Below are positions 52,836-61,093 of a DNA stretch of 64,000 nucleotides, in pieces. The position numbers and the translations under genes were made by a program. How positions within the stretch are numbered: position 1 is the first letter of the stretch; each line of letters starts with the position of its first letter. The stretch spans positions 124,001 through 188,000 of the forward strand of contig JAEWRY010000044.1 in assembly GCA_023459875.1 (NCBI GenBank), in the 5' to 3' direction. The DNA is from Bacillota bacterium. Its GTDB lineage: Bacteria > Bacillota > Clostridia > Oscillospirales > Oscillospiraceae. The notes under the pieces are model-generated. The model did not search any database. It was not told the DNA's origin and saw only the letters and a list, made by a program, of their open reading frames with translations.

Positions 52836-54571
52836 TAGTCAAGCACCCCTTCCTGCTGCGACTCGCAGATTTCCCTGTAAACGGCGTTCCTTTCACGCAA
52901 TTCCTCGTGTGTACCGATGCCTGAAATTTTGCCGTCGTCCAGGACAATAATGCGGTCGGCGTAGGTCATGGAACTCATCCGCTGGGCAATCAGAATAACA
53001 GTAGTGTCTTTCAGATTACTATGGAAGGCTTTCCATAGCTTGGCCTCAGTCGCGGTGTCCACCGCACTGGTGGAATCGTCCAGGATAAGGATAGAGGGCT
53101 TTTTCAGAATTGCGCGGGCAATGCATAGCCGCTGCTTCTGCCCTCCAGAGAGGTTCACGCCCCCTTGTTCCACATGGGTATCCATTCCGTCCGGAAAGGA
53201 CAGGATGAACTCCAGCGCCTGGGCATCTTCGGCCGCCCGGGCTATCTCCTCCTCGGTTGCGTCTTTTTTGCCCCAAAGGAGATTTTCCCGGATCGTGCCT
53301 GAAAAAAGGACATTGTTCTGCAGTACCATGCCGATTCGGCCCCGCAGATCCTCCAGGGAATAGTCCTGCACATTCACTCCGTCGACCAGCACCGCACCGC
53401 CTGTCACATCATAAAATCTCGGAATAAGATTCACCAGAGAAGATTTTCCGGTGCCAGTTCCGCCTACGACGGCAATCAGCTCTCCGGGCTCTATCACAAA
53501 ATCAAGGTCCGACAGCACCAGTTCGCCGCTGCCTTCTGCGCGGTACTTAAAAGAGACATTGTCGAACTCCACTTTGCCGCGCGGAGCGGGAAGCTGGTCC
53601 GAGGAGAGCTTTCCTTCCCGGATGGCTGGTTCGGCGTCCAGCACCTGGAAGATACGCGTTGCGCAGGCAACTGCGCGGGAGAGCTGCAGAAGCACCATCG
53701 CAAGCATCATGATGCTGAAAAGGATCTGAAAAATATAGCTGAGAAAGGAGGAAAGGTCGCCGATCTGCATAGCCCCGCCCAGCACCTGCCTTCCGCCCAT
53801 CCACAAAACGCCTACCGTGGCGCCGAAAAGGCAGATCATCATAACAGGCTGCATCAGAATGATCCGTGTCGCTGCAGCCAAAGCGGCGTTCATCAGCGAG
53901 TCGTTGGATTTCCTGAATTTTTCTTTCTCGTAATCCGCCCGGACAAAAGCTTTTACCACCCGGACGGCGACCAGGTGCTCCTGTACGGTGCTGTTCAGGG
54001 CGTCGATTCTCTGCTGCATGGTTTTGAACAGCTTGCTGCAGATTTTGAGCAGCAGGCCAACAGACAGCGCCAAAATGGGAATGACGACGAGCAGCACCAG
54101 CGCCAGCTTTGCGTTAATGGAGATGGCTATGGCCAGCGCGGCAACCAGCATCATCGGCGCGCGCGCAAGCAGCCGCAGCCCCAGCGCGACGAGCTGCTGC
54201 AGCTGACTTACATCGTTGGTCATGCGTGTAACAAGGGATGCGGAAGAAAAACCATCGATATCGGCAAAGGAAAAGGTCTGAATCCGCTCGAACATAGCCC
54301 CGCGCAGGTTGGCGCCGAACCCATAGCCTGCCGTAGCCGCAAATTTGGCGCTTAGTACGCCGCAAGTCATGGAGAGGATGGCAAGCGCCAGCATTTTCAA
54401 ACCCGAAATATAAATATAAGTTGTATTTCCGCTTGCGATTCCAACATCCACGATGCCCGCCATCAGCCTGGGGAATATCAACTCGCAGATTACCTCCAGA
54501 ATTACCAGGACTGGAGCAAGGATCGCCTCTTTCCGGTAGGCGCCAAGATAAGAAATCAGTTTTTTGAACAT
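52835..54571 (-). CDS. ABC exporter half-transporter (first subunit)
   Basis: A 578-aa permease/ATPase: six transmembrane helices (about 15-310), Walker A GGTGTGKSS, signature LSGGQKQRLCIARA, Walker B ILILDDSTSAVD. The residue after Walker B is Asp rather than the catalytic Glu (LDDSTS), as in the degenerate site of heterodimeric exporters, while its partner has the normal Glu. The two therefore form one consensus and one degenerate ATP site. It overlaps the marR stop by 16 bases. Confidence 0.93.
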   Translation of the reverse strand: MFKKLISYLGAYRKEAILAPVLVILEVICELIFPRLMAGIVDVGIASGNTTYIYISGLKMLALAILSMTCGVLSAKFAATAGYGFGANLRGAMFERIQTFSFADIDGFSSASLVTRMTNDVSQLQQLVALGLRLLARAPMMLVAALAIAISINAKLALVLLVVIPILALSVGLLLKICSKLFKTMQQRIDALNSTVQEHLVAVRVVKAFVRADYEKEKFRKSNDSLMNAALAAATRIILMQPVMMICLFGATVGVLWMGGRQVLGGAMQIGDLSSFLSYIFQILFSIMMLAMVLLQLSRAVACATRIFQVLDAEPAIREGKLSSDQLPAPRGKVEFDNVSFKYRAEGSGELVLSDLDFVIEPGELIAVVGGTGTGKSSLVNLIPRFYDVTGGAVLVDGVNVQDYSLEDLRGRIGMVLQNNVLFSGTIRENLLWGKKDATEEEIARAAEDAQALEFILSFPDGMDTHVEQGGVNLSGGQKQRLCIARAILKKPSILILDDSTSAVDTATEAKLWKAFHSNLKDTTVILIAQRMSSMTYADRIIVLDDGKISGIGTHEELRERNAVYREICESQQEGVLD

Positions 54572-55044
54572 ACGGGCGGTTCCGTCCTTTCAAAGGAGTG
54601 TACGCTGGGATACGCTTCCCAGAGATTTTTAAGCATACGCCGGTGAAAACGGGACAACTGATGGAATTCCTCTTCCGTCAGTCCTTCAAACATTCGTTTG
54701 TCCACCTCTGCAAAAGCCGAAATACAGGAATCGACCGCGGCAAGCCCCTTAGGGGTTATTGTGACGCGTTTGCACCGCCCGTCGCCGGTATCCGCCTTTT
54801 TTTCCACATAGCCGCCCCGCTCCAGAGATTTGAGGGAAACAGCCACGGTAGCCGGCGTGATGCGAAAAGCATCGGAAAGTTCTCTCTGAGTCGCAACCTG
54901 CCCTTCGCCTTTTAAAAAGAACAGAATGAACGGAGAACCCAGATCTCCCAGCCCCCGTGCATTCAGCTCGGTCTGGAGGGCGGTATTGCGGGCACGATGG
55001 AGGGCTTGAAACAATACGCCGGGGATATCTAAATCAGGATACAT
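54556..55044 (-). CDS. MarR-family transcriptional regulator
   Basis: A 162-aa winged-helix repressor with QRELSDAFRITPATVAVSLK as the recognition helix region and the wing GYVEKKADTGDGRCKRVTIT. It is the first gene of the exporter operon, overlapping the next gene by 16 bases. The 5' region carries two AGCATGCT palindromes just downstream of its promoter, a likely auto-operator. Ligand release leading to exporter induction is the family pattern; the ligand is unknown. Confidence 0.93.
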   Translation of the reverse strand: MYPDLDIPGVLFQALHRARNTALQTELNARGLGDLGSPFILFFLKGEGQVATQRELSDAFRITPATVAVSLKSLERGGYVEKKADTGDGRCKRVTITPKGLAAVDSCISAFAEVDKRMFEGLTEEEFHQLSRFHRRMLKNLWEAYPSVHSFERTEPPVCSKN

Positions 55045-55062
55045 AGCAACGCCTCCAATTAT

Positions 55063-55088
55063 TAAGCATGCTTATTATTAGCATGCTG
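55063..55088 (-). promoter_or_regulatory. Probable MarR operator
   Basis: TAAGCATGCTTA (55063-55074) and a second AGCATGCT (55080-55087) with centres 15 bases apart, between the promoter -10 and the marR ribosome binding site. Confidence 0.65.
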
Positions 55089-55090
55089 AC

Positions 55091-55119
55091 AGTCTAGCAG
55101 GTCGGAAAAAGAAAATCAA
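55091..55119 (-). promoter_or_regulatory. Promoter of the marR-ABC operon
   Basis: TTGATT, a 17-base spacer and TAGACT on the minus strand, immediately upstream of the AGCATGCT repeats. Confidence 0.65.
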
Positions 55120-55142
55120 GATAAAATTTATCAAAATTCTTA

Positions 55143-55154
55143 GAACAACTGTTT
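55143..55154 (+). promoter_or_regulatory. LexA box (SOS operator) upstream of lexA
   Basis: GAACAACTGTTT fits the Gram-positive LexA site GAAC-N4-GTTY. It overlaps the -35 of the lexA promoter, as expected for autorepression. Confidence 0.7.
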
Positions 55155-55181
55155 GACTTTTTTCGTGCAATATGCTACAAT
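55153..55181 (+). promoter_or_regulatory. Promoter of lexA
   Basis: TTGACT, a 17-base spacer and TACAAT, about 32 bases before the start codon. Confidence 0.8.
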
Positions 55182-55212
55182 GGATTAAATATAAAAAAGG
55201 GAGCTGCTTATT

Positions 55213-55809
55213 ATGAAAAAACTTACAGCCAAGCAGCAACAGATTTACGATTTTATTCTTTCCTTCACCCAGGAATATGGTTATCCTCCCTCGGTGCGGG
55301 AAATTGGAGAGGCGGTTGGGCTTAAGTCCCCCTCCACCGTGCACTTTCATATGAAAGGATTGCGCTCCGCCGGCCTTATCAGTCAGGCCGCGGGCAAGAC
55401 GAGAGCTATTACTGTAACCAACGACGGTACTGTCGCCAGGCGTGACCAGGTTCCGCTCTTGGGCAACGTGGCCGCCGGATCTCCTATTCTGGCCGAAGAG
55501 TGCGTGGAGGAATATCTCACCTTCGACACCGGCGGGCTCGCCGGAGAACACTTTGCCCTCCGGGTACGCGGGGAATCCATGCTTAACGCGGGCATTCTTC
55601 CCGACGATCTGGTGATCGTCCATAAGCAGGACAGTTTTCACAACGGCGATATTGTGGTAGCCCTTTTTGAGGACGAGGCTACGGTTAAGACCTTAAGCCG
55701 CAAGGACGGACACATCTGGCTGCTCCCCGCAAACGAGCGCTATGAACCCATCGATGGAGATCATGCCCAGCTTTTGGGAAGAGTAGCAGCAGTGGTACGC
55801 AGATATTAA
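55213..55809 (+). CDS. lexA: LexA repressor of the SOS response
   Basis: A 198-aa repressor-protease. The N-terminal winged helix (about 1-65) has YGYPPSVREIGEAVGLKSPSTV. The cleavage region GNVAAGSPI holds the Ala-Gly bond, and the S24 peptidase domain has GESMLNAGI (Ser nucleophile) and VVALFEDEATVKTL (Lys). RecA-stimulated self-cleavage is established for the family. A LexA-like box sits in its own promoter. Next come an O6-alkylguanine transferase (8-base gap) and a small membrane protein, apparently co-expressed. Confidence 0.97.
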   Translation: MKKLTAKQQQIYDFILSFTQEYGYPPSVREIGEAVGLKSPSTVHFHMKGLRSAGLISQAAGKTRAITVTNDGTVARRDQVPLLGNVAAGSPILAEECVEEYLTFDTGGLAGEHFALRVRGESMLNAGILPDDLVIVHKQDSFHNGDIVVALFEDEATVKTLSRKDGHIWLLPANERYEPIDGDHAQLLGRVAAVVRRY

Positions 55810-55817
55810 ATAACATT

Positions 55818-56297
55818 ATGAATTTTATTCTTTTTGATACGCCCGTCGGAAAACTGGGCCTTTACCAGCAGGAAGGTTTTCTCACGCGTCTCTGTCTGCC
55901 CGGTGAAGACACGCCTTATCCCGTCACTGATGAAACAGCCCTGCTGGCTCTTGGAAGAAGCCAGCTGCTGGAGTATTTCGCGGGAAGGCGCAATGCGTTT
56001 GAGCTCCCGTTTAAAACCGGCGGCACTGCGTTCCAGCAGAAGGTGTGGACAGCACTTTTGCAGATTCCCTATGGAAGAACCTGCAGCTACGGAGAACTCG
56101 CCGCCGAGATCGGAACGCCGCGTGGAGCCCGCGCGGTCGGACAGGCCAACCATCATAATCCTCTTCCGATTTTTATTCCCTGTCACCGGGTGGTCGGCGC
56201 ACACGGCGGCCTTGGCGGTTACGGCGGCGGGCTGCCTCTTAAAATGGCGCTTTTGGACCTGGAATCTCAATACAGTGCAGAGGGAGAATCATCATGA
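55818..56297 (+). CDS. ogt: Methylated-DNA--protein-cysteine S-methyltransferase
   Basis: Removes alkyl groups from O6-alkylguanine by one-time transfer to a Cys. The 159-aa protein carries the active site FIPCHRVVGAHGGLGGYGGG and the helix-turn-helix region IPYGRTCSYGELAAEIGTPRGARAVG. It follows lexA by 8 bases, so the repair enzyme is probably SOS-induced here. Its stop overlaps the next start (ATGA). Confidence 0.95.
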   Translation: MNFILFDTPVGKLGLYQQEGFLTRLCLPGEDTPYPVTDETALLALGRSQLLEYFAGRRNAFELPFKTGGTAFQQKVWTALLQIPYGRTCSYGELAAEIGTPRGARAVGQANHHNPLPIFIPCHRVVGAHGGLGGYGGGLPLKMALLDLESQYSAEGESS

Positions 56298-56533
56298 CCT
56301 TAACGGTGAAAACCATGCGGGATGTGGCCAATCGCTGCTCAAGGGAAATGCACATGCGCCCAATCGCCGCAGTTAAAACCTGCCTGACTGCCATGGGTGT
56401 TTTAGTGGGGTTGGGCATTCCTTTAAAGAACAAAAAGTCAAAAGGATTTATGGGCGTACTCCTCTTGGGCGGGACCTATCTTCCGCTTGTCTACACGCTG
56501 GCATCCCTGATCCCCAAGAAAAGCAAAAAATGA
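56294..56533 (+). CDS. Small membrane protein in the lexA operon
   Basis: A 79-aa protein I do not recognise. Two hydrophobic segments (about residues 24-43 and 50-72, MGVLLLGGTYLPLVYTLASL) are separated by a basic patch (KNKKSKG), and the C-terminus is Lys-rich (PKKSKK). The start overlaps the ogt stop by 4 bases (ATGA), so it is translationally coupled. Its position suggests DNA-damage-dependent expression; a division inhibitor or a toxin-like role is possible but unproven. A strong terminator follows. Confidence 0.7.
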   Translation: MTLTVKTMRDVANRCSREMHMRPIAAVKTCLTAMGVLVGLGIPLKNKKSKGFMGVLLLGGTYLPLVYTLASLIPKKSKK

Positions 56534-56535
56534 AA

Positions 56536-56567
56536 GAACGCCGTTTTTTAAAACGGCGTTCTTTTTT
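56536..56567. terminator. Bidirectional terminator between the lexA operon and mrp
   Basis: A perfect 12-bp stem GAACGCCGTTTT/AAAACGGCGTTC with a 2-base loop and a following T-run; A residues on the other side serve the convergent mrp gene. Confidence 0.93.
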
Positions 56568-56574
56568 GTTGTGA

Positions 56575-57417
56575 TTATTTCTTGTCGAACTCCAGTTTAT
56601 CCACGTATTCGGCGGCATCCGCCATATAATTGGGCGTTATATCTTCGATAATTCCGCTGTCGCAGGCAGCTGCAAGCCTAGGATCAATGGGAAGCTTGGC
56701 AAGGACTTTAAGGTCATGCTCTTTGGCAAAATCATCGATATTGCTTTCTCCGAAAATCGAGTGGCGTTCACCGCATTTAGGGCATTCATAGTAGCTGTAA
56801 TTTTCCACAAGGCCGAGAACCGGAATCTCCATCAGCTCAGCCATCTTCAGGGCCTTGGTCACAATCATCTCTACCAGCGCCTGAGGTGAGGTGACAAGAA
56901 TAACGCCGTTCAGGGGCAGAGACTGGAATACGGTTAATGGCACGTCGCCGGTCCCGGGCGGCATATCCACGAAGAGATAGTCGAGCTCTCCCCAGACCAC
57001 CTCACTCCAGAATTGCTGTACCATCTGGGAAACCATGGGGGCGCGCCAGACCACCGGGTCGGTCTCGTCGTTCGTCAGCAGGTTGAGGGAAATGATCTTG
57101 ATCCCGTTTTTTGTGACGGCGGGGTAGATGCCCTTGTCGTCAAAATCCACACGGCTGTGGATTCCGAACGCCTTTGGAATGGAGGGACCGGTGATATCGG
57201 CGTCGAGCACGCCGACCTTATGCCCGCGCTGCCGCATGGCAATGGCAAGGGAGGCGGTTACCAGGCTTTTGCCGACGCCCCCTTTGCCGCTGGCCACGGC
57301 AATGACCTTTCCGATGTGGGACATGGTATTGCCGGGGACGAGAAAGTCCTCACGCTTTTTTCGTTCCGTACAGCTTTCGCCGCACGAGGAACAATCATGG
57401 GTACAGGATTCTGCCAT
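56575..57417 (-). CDS. Mrp/NBP35-type P-loop ATPase (Fe-S cluster carrier)
   Basis: A 280-aa protein for Fe-S cluster transfer. The N-terminus has a Cys cluster CTHDCSSCGESC, followed by the deviant Walker A ASGKGGVGKSLV, DADITGPSIPKAF, FVDMPPGTGDVPL and a C-terminal CPKCGERHSIFG, which with the P-loop fold match Mrp/ApbC. The N-terminal Cys motif resembles archaeal/eukaryotic NBP35 more than E. coli Mrp. It lies 30 bases after the uridine-kinase-like gene and ends the reverse operon. Confidence 0.92.
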   Translation of the reverse strand: MAESCTHDCSSCGESCTERKKREDFLVPGNTMSHIGKVIAVASGKGGVGKSLVTASLAIAMRQRGHKVGVLDADITGPSIPKAFGIHSRVDFDDKGIYPAVTKNGIKIISLNLLTNDETDPVVWRAPMVSQMVQQFWSEVVWGELDYLFVDMPPGTGDVPLTVFQSLPLNGVILVTSPQALVEMIVTKALKMAELMEIPVLGLVENYSYYECPKCGERHSIFGESNIDDFAKEHDLKVLAKLPIDPRLAAACDSGIIEDITPNYMADAAEYVDKLEFDKK

Positions 57418-57447
57418 AAATTGTGCTTCCTTTCTTATATATAAAAC

Positions 57448-58386
57448 TTATTTGTACTTATAATTACCTCCGCCAATAAATTCCCGGATGATGGAATCTT
57501 TGGATACCAGCTGCGGGTCAATGGCTTCAAAATAGTCAAATGCCGAAATGAGGCTTAGAAGCTCGCCCCGCCGCTGGTTCTCCGAGGGCACCGCTTCCAG
57601 CATCGGCTTTGCGTAATGCTTCATTACAGGGACTTCATATCGCAGGGAGGAGTCGAAAACAATGCTTGCCTTGCTCTTATACGGGGAAATATAGAGCTTT
57701 TCTCCCCGGCGGACGTTTGCCCACATATCCATCGTGGATGCTATGTCTGTTCCGCGGAAGTTAAAATCCCGCACCGCGCGCCTCGTAAGGCGCATCCAGG
57801 TGCCCTTGAACCGGAGTTCCCGTCCCTCATAGATTTCGGACCGGGCGGAGATATAAAGCGTGGTGGCCAAAGGATTACGGCCCGCGATATCGTCGTTGAG
57901 CGCGTGGATCCCCTCAAAGATGGCGATCTCGTTTTTCCCCAGCTGCAGAGGCCTGCCCCGCGCGTCGTTTCTCATCTGCCTGGTGAATTCATACTTAGGT
58001 ACAATAATTTCCTCGCCCCTCGCGAGCGCTGCAAAATGCAAGGACAGAAGTTCGGTATCCAGGATTTTCGGGGACTCAAAATCTATTGAGCCGTCCTCCG
58101 TCCGGGGCGCCGTTTTGGGGTTTAAGTTAAGGAAGTAGTTATCCATGGAAATAGTGTGCGTATTCACGCCGCGCTTTTCCAGCTCTTCTTCGATTTTAAG
58201 GGCAGTCGTGGTTTTGCCCGAGCCGGAAGGTCCTGAGAGAAGAACGATGGGACTTCTGGGCATGTTTTTCAAAATATGATCGGCAACGGAAGCGACTTTT
58301 TTCTGGAAATCACAGTCGCATTCCTTCATGAAACCCACCTTATCCTCCCGGACACGGAAATTGATCTCTTCTAATTGATAAGCCAT
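57448..58386 (-). CDS. Uridine-kinase-like nucleoside kinase (PRK/URK family)
   Basis: A 312-aa P-loop kinase: Walker A SGPSGSGKTTTALKIEE (about residue 50), SMDNYFLN with the lid-proximal Asp, YEFTRQMR, and IFEGIHALND. The layout is that of uridine kinase/phosphoribulokinase, but the 45-residue N-terminal and long C-terminal extensions are atypical for Udk (~210 aa); many Clostridia carry this 'nucleoside kinase' form. The exact substrate is unknown. The start overlaps the hemZ stop by 16 bases. Confidence 0.85.
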   Translation of the reverse strand: MAYQLEEINFRVREDKVGFMKECDCDFQKKVASVADHILKNMPRSPIVLLSGPSGSGKTTTALKIEEELEKRGVNTHTISMDNYFLNLNPKTAPRTEDGSIDFESPKILDTELLSLHFAALARGEEIIVPKYEFTRQMRNDARGRPLQLGKNEIAIFEGIHALNDDIAGRNPLATTLYISARSEIYEGRELRFKGTWMRLTRRAVRDFNFRGTDIASTMDMWANVRRGEKLYISPYKSKASIVFDSSLRYEVPVMKHYAKPMLEAVPSENQRRGELLSLISAFDYFEAIDPQLVSKDSIIREFIGGGNYKYK

Positions 58387-59843
58387 ACCAGATTCTCCTT
58401 TCCCTCTATGATATGGGAAATACTGCGGATATACTCCTGGGGATATTTGGGGTTGGCATGGCGGGAAATCTGTCTGCCATCTTCCCAGACCAGCTTGGTA
58501 ACTCCTCCCGAGCCAAGGGAAAGGATGGAGTGTAGCTCTTCCATCATGCAGATATTGTAGAGGCTTTCAGTATGCTCAACGCACCAGCCAACGTTTTCAA
58601 AGGAACCCGACATAAATTTTTGCCGGTAGAGATAATAGGGACTGTAGCCCCCTGTCCGTAAGGTGCCCCAGGCGTAGTCCAGCATACGGGCCACGTCGCA
58701 GCCCTCGGGCAGCACGTCTTTCTGCTCCATCAGGCGGGACCCTTTCTTTAGGGCCAGCGTGTGAACGGTGACATTCTCCGGCTTTAGGGCAAGGATTTTG
58801 TCCAGAGAGGTCCGGAAGGTCTCGGGTGTGTCCTTCGGAAGTCCCGCGATGAGATCCATATTCATGATAGGGATTCCCGACCGGCGGACCAGCGCGCAGG
58901 CGTTGGGGATATCCTCGGCTCTGTGGGCCCGGCCGATGGCCTCCAAAACCACATCCTCCATGGATTGAGGGTTGACCGAGATGCGGTTCCCGCCGCCTTC
59001 TTTTATGGCGGCGAGTTTTTCAGCTATAATGGTATCGGGCCGGCCGGCTTCCACCGTATATTCCACACACTGGGACAGGTCAAAGGCGGCAGCTATCCTG
59101 CCCATGAGGGTTTGAAGCTGCACCGCAGACAGTGTCGTGGGGGTCCCTCCGCCGATATAGACCGTCCGCACCCGTCCCCCCGCCCGCCGGAGAACGGCGC
59201 CGGAGGCGTCAATTTCAGAATAAAGCGCCTCCAGGTAGGGTTCCACCAGTTTGAGCGACCGGGTGACGTCGGCGGAAATAAAGGAACAATAAGCGCACCG
59301 GGTAGGGCAGAACGGAATGCCCACATAGAGGGACACATGATTCGGCGCGAGGGAACGTTTCGCTTGGAGAGTTGCCCGGGCACAGTCCATCGCCAGCTCC
59401 CGCCGCAAGGGAGAGACCCGGTAATCGCGCCAAAGCATGTTCTCCGCCTCTTTTTCCGTGGCGCCCTGCTCCATAGCTCTCGTAGGAAGCTTGACCGGCC
59501 TTACTCCGGAGAGCGCGCCCCAGGGGGGCTCCCGGCCCAAAAGATCGGTGGCGGTCCTGTAAAAAGAAAGTTTTACGATGTGCTGCAGCGCCCTGTCGGT
59601 TTCCACTTGTCCTGCAAGACCCGGGAGGCTTGTCCGGCAAGCCCGGCGATGGGTCTCTCCCCTCCAGGTGATCTCCGCGGCTGCGGTAGCCCATCGTTTT
59701 CCGAAGGAAAGGGTAATGCGGGCCGCATTATCACCGGTCTCTGGAGGCGTCAGGGGATATTCCGGCCGCTCCCCCGGGAACAGAGTCAGCATGGACTGCT
59801 CCACCGCATATTTATAGTCGTGTCCGCGAAAGTAGAGTTTCAT
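58371..59843 (-). CDS. hemZ: Coproporphyrinogen III dehydrogenase-like radical SAM protein HemZ
   Basis: A 490-aa HemN-family enzyme; HemZ of Bacillus is associated with anaerobic oxygen-independent coproporphyrinogen oxidation. The radical SAM cluster motif is VGIPFCPTRCAYCSFIS (CxxxCxxC), with TVYIGGGTPTTLS and VNPQSMEDVVLEAIGR downstream. An N-terminal ~150-residue extension is typical of HemZ. Other haem genes are not in the window. It lies 3 bases after the MBL-fold gene in a tight operon. Confidence 0.9.
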   Translation of the reverse strand: MKLYFRGHDYKYAVEQSMLTLFPGERPEYPLTPPETGDNAARITLSFGKRWATAAAEITWRGETHRRACRTSLPGLAGQVETDRALQHIVKLSFYRTATDLLGREPPWGALSGVRPVKLPTRAMEQGATEKEAENMLWRDYRVSPLRRELAMDCARATLQAKRSLAPNHVSLYVGIPFCPTRCAYCSFISADVTRSLKLVEPYLEALYSEIDASGAVLRRAGGRVRTVYIGGGTPTTLSAVQLQTLMGRIAAAFDLSQCVEYTVEAGRPDTIIAEKLAAIKEGGGNRISVNPQSMEDVVLEAIGRAHRAEDIPNACALVRRSGIPIMNMDLIAGLPKDTPETFRTSLDKILALKPENVTVHTLALKKGSRLMEQKDVLPEGCDVARMLDYAWGTLRTGGYSPYYLYRQKFMSGSFENVGWCVEHTESLYNICMMEELHSILSLGSGGVTKLVWEDGRQISRHANPKYPQEYIRSISHIIEGKENLVWLIN

Positions 59844-59846
59844 TGC

Positions 59847-60467
59847 TCAGCTGTTCATCGCTTCCCGCATATAGTAATTGTTCTTACGCTCCCTTTCCAG
59901 GGTGGAGAGTCCTTCGTGTCCGGGACAGACCTTGAAATCTCCGGGAAGTGCGGCAAGCTGCCGGAGAGACGCCATGATCTCATCATAGCTTCCGCCCGGG
60001 AAATCGGTGCGTCCCATGGAGGAGCGAAACAGAGTGTCCCCGGTGAAAAGGACATCCTCCACCTGGAGTGTCACGCCGCCCGGCGTATGTCCGGGCGTGT
60101 GGAGCACCTTGATGGAGAGGTTCCCCAGCGGAATAACATCGCCATCCTTGTAAGAGACGGTGCGCTCGCCCACGTCGGGCATCAGGGATCCCCGCAGTTT
60201 AGACGCAGCTATGTCGGCATCGTGCAGATAGACGGGCACTCCTGGAAAAGCGGCTTTCGCTTCCTTAACCGCGCCGGTGTGGTCCTGGTGACCATGGGTA
60301 AGAAAGATGGCTTTCAACGGCAACCCGGTTTTCTTCACCTGGCTGATTACCGTTTTTGGTTCGTCGCCCGGGTCCACCAGCGCGCACACGCCCGCCTGCT
60401 CATCGCCGAAAACATAGCAATTCGTTCCATAGGGACCAAGCTGCATGACATTGATAAACATAAACAC
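59847..60467 (-). CDS. Metallo-beta-lactamase-fold hydrolase (glyoxalase II-like)
   Basis: A 206-aa MBL-fold protein with the zinc motif LTHGHQDHTGAV, then LHTPGHTPGGV, FTGDTLFRSSMGRTD and CPGHEGLS. Short proteins of this type (YqgX-like) sit near glyoxalase II but their substrates are not settled. It starts 129 bases downstream of dtd and is followed within 4 bases by hemZ. The 60468-60596 gap contains no gene or clear terminator. Confidence 0.88.
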   Translation of the reverse strand: MFMFINVMQLGPYGTNCYVFGDEQAGVCALVDPGDEPKTVISQVKKTGLPLKAIFLTHGHQDHTGAVKEAKAAFPGVPVYLHDADIAASKLRGSLMPDVGERTVSYKDGDVIPLGNLSIKVLHTPGHTPGGVTLQVEDVLFTGDTLFRSSMGRTDFPGGSYDEIMASLRQLAALPGDFKVCPGHEGLSTLERERKNNYYMREAMNS

Positions 60468-60596
60468 ACCTCATTCATAATTGCTCGCCGATGATATATT
60501 CGGCCCAAATCTGATAATCTCCGTCTGTAGACAGGAAAGCCTCTGCCGTTCCTGCGGAGGATTTCATCTAATATATTGCGTACTGACAGCTATATT

Positions 60597-61040
60597 TTAT
60601 AGTGCATCCGTATCCAAAACAAGCGTGACCGGCCCGTCGTTCACCGAGCTCACCGCCATATCGGCGCCGAATCTGCCGTGTTCCACCCGGAATCCCTGCT
60701 TGAAGCATTCCGCCATAAACAATTCGTAAAGTGGAATCGCTACGTCGGGCCTGGCGGCTCCCGTGAATCCGGGCCGCCGCTGGCGGCAGTCGCCATAAAG
60801 GGTAAACTGGGAAATCACTAAAATGCTTCCGCCCGCCGCCTTCAGGTTCAAATTCATTTTGCCGTTTTCATCTTCAAATACCCGCAGATTGCATAATTTA
60901 TCCGCAAGTTTTACCGCCTCGCGCTCGGTATCTCCCACGCCTACCCCCAGCAGGACCAGGAAGCCTCCGTCGATGGCGCCGCATACGATGCCATCAATCG
61001 CGACCGATGCCGATGTTACTCTTGTCACTACCGCACGCAC
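60597..61040 (-). CDS. dtd: D-aminoacyl-tRNA deacylase
   Basis: Hydrolyses D-aminoacyl-tRNA (and Gly-tRNA-Ala), keeping D-amino acids out of proteins. The 147 aa include the two active-site motifs, SQFTLYGD (chiral proofreading Gln) and NDGPVTLVLD, and FTGAARPDVA. It follows the racemase-like gene by 53 bases. Given the D-amino-acid genes in this window its presence is logical, but Dtd is nearly universal. Confidence 0.95.
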   Translation of the reverse strand: MRAVVTRVTSASVAIDGIVCGAIDGGFLVLLGVGVGDTEREAVKLADKLCNLRVFEDENGKMNLNLKAAGGSILVISQFTLYGDCRQRRPGFTGAARPDVAIPLYELFMAECFKQGFRVEHGRFGADMAVSSVNDGPVTLVLDTDAL

Positions 61041-61093
61041 GCTCTCACCTCGCTGAATATGGGACGACTAAAGGCCCCGTTTTGCCGCTCGAT

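Noticed and set aside
58923..60494. A 523-codon plus-strand frame opposite hemZ and the MBL-fold gene
   Set aside because: Antisense shadow without motifs; runs across two independent reverse genes.
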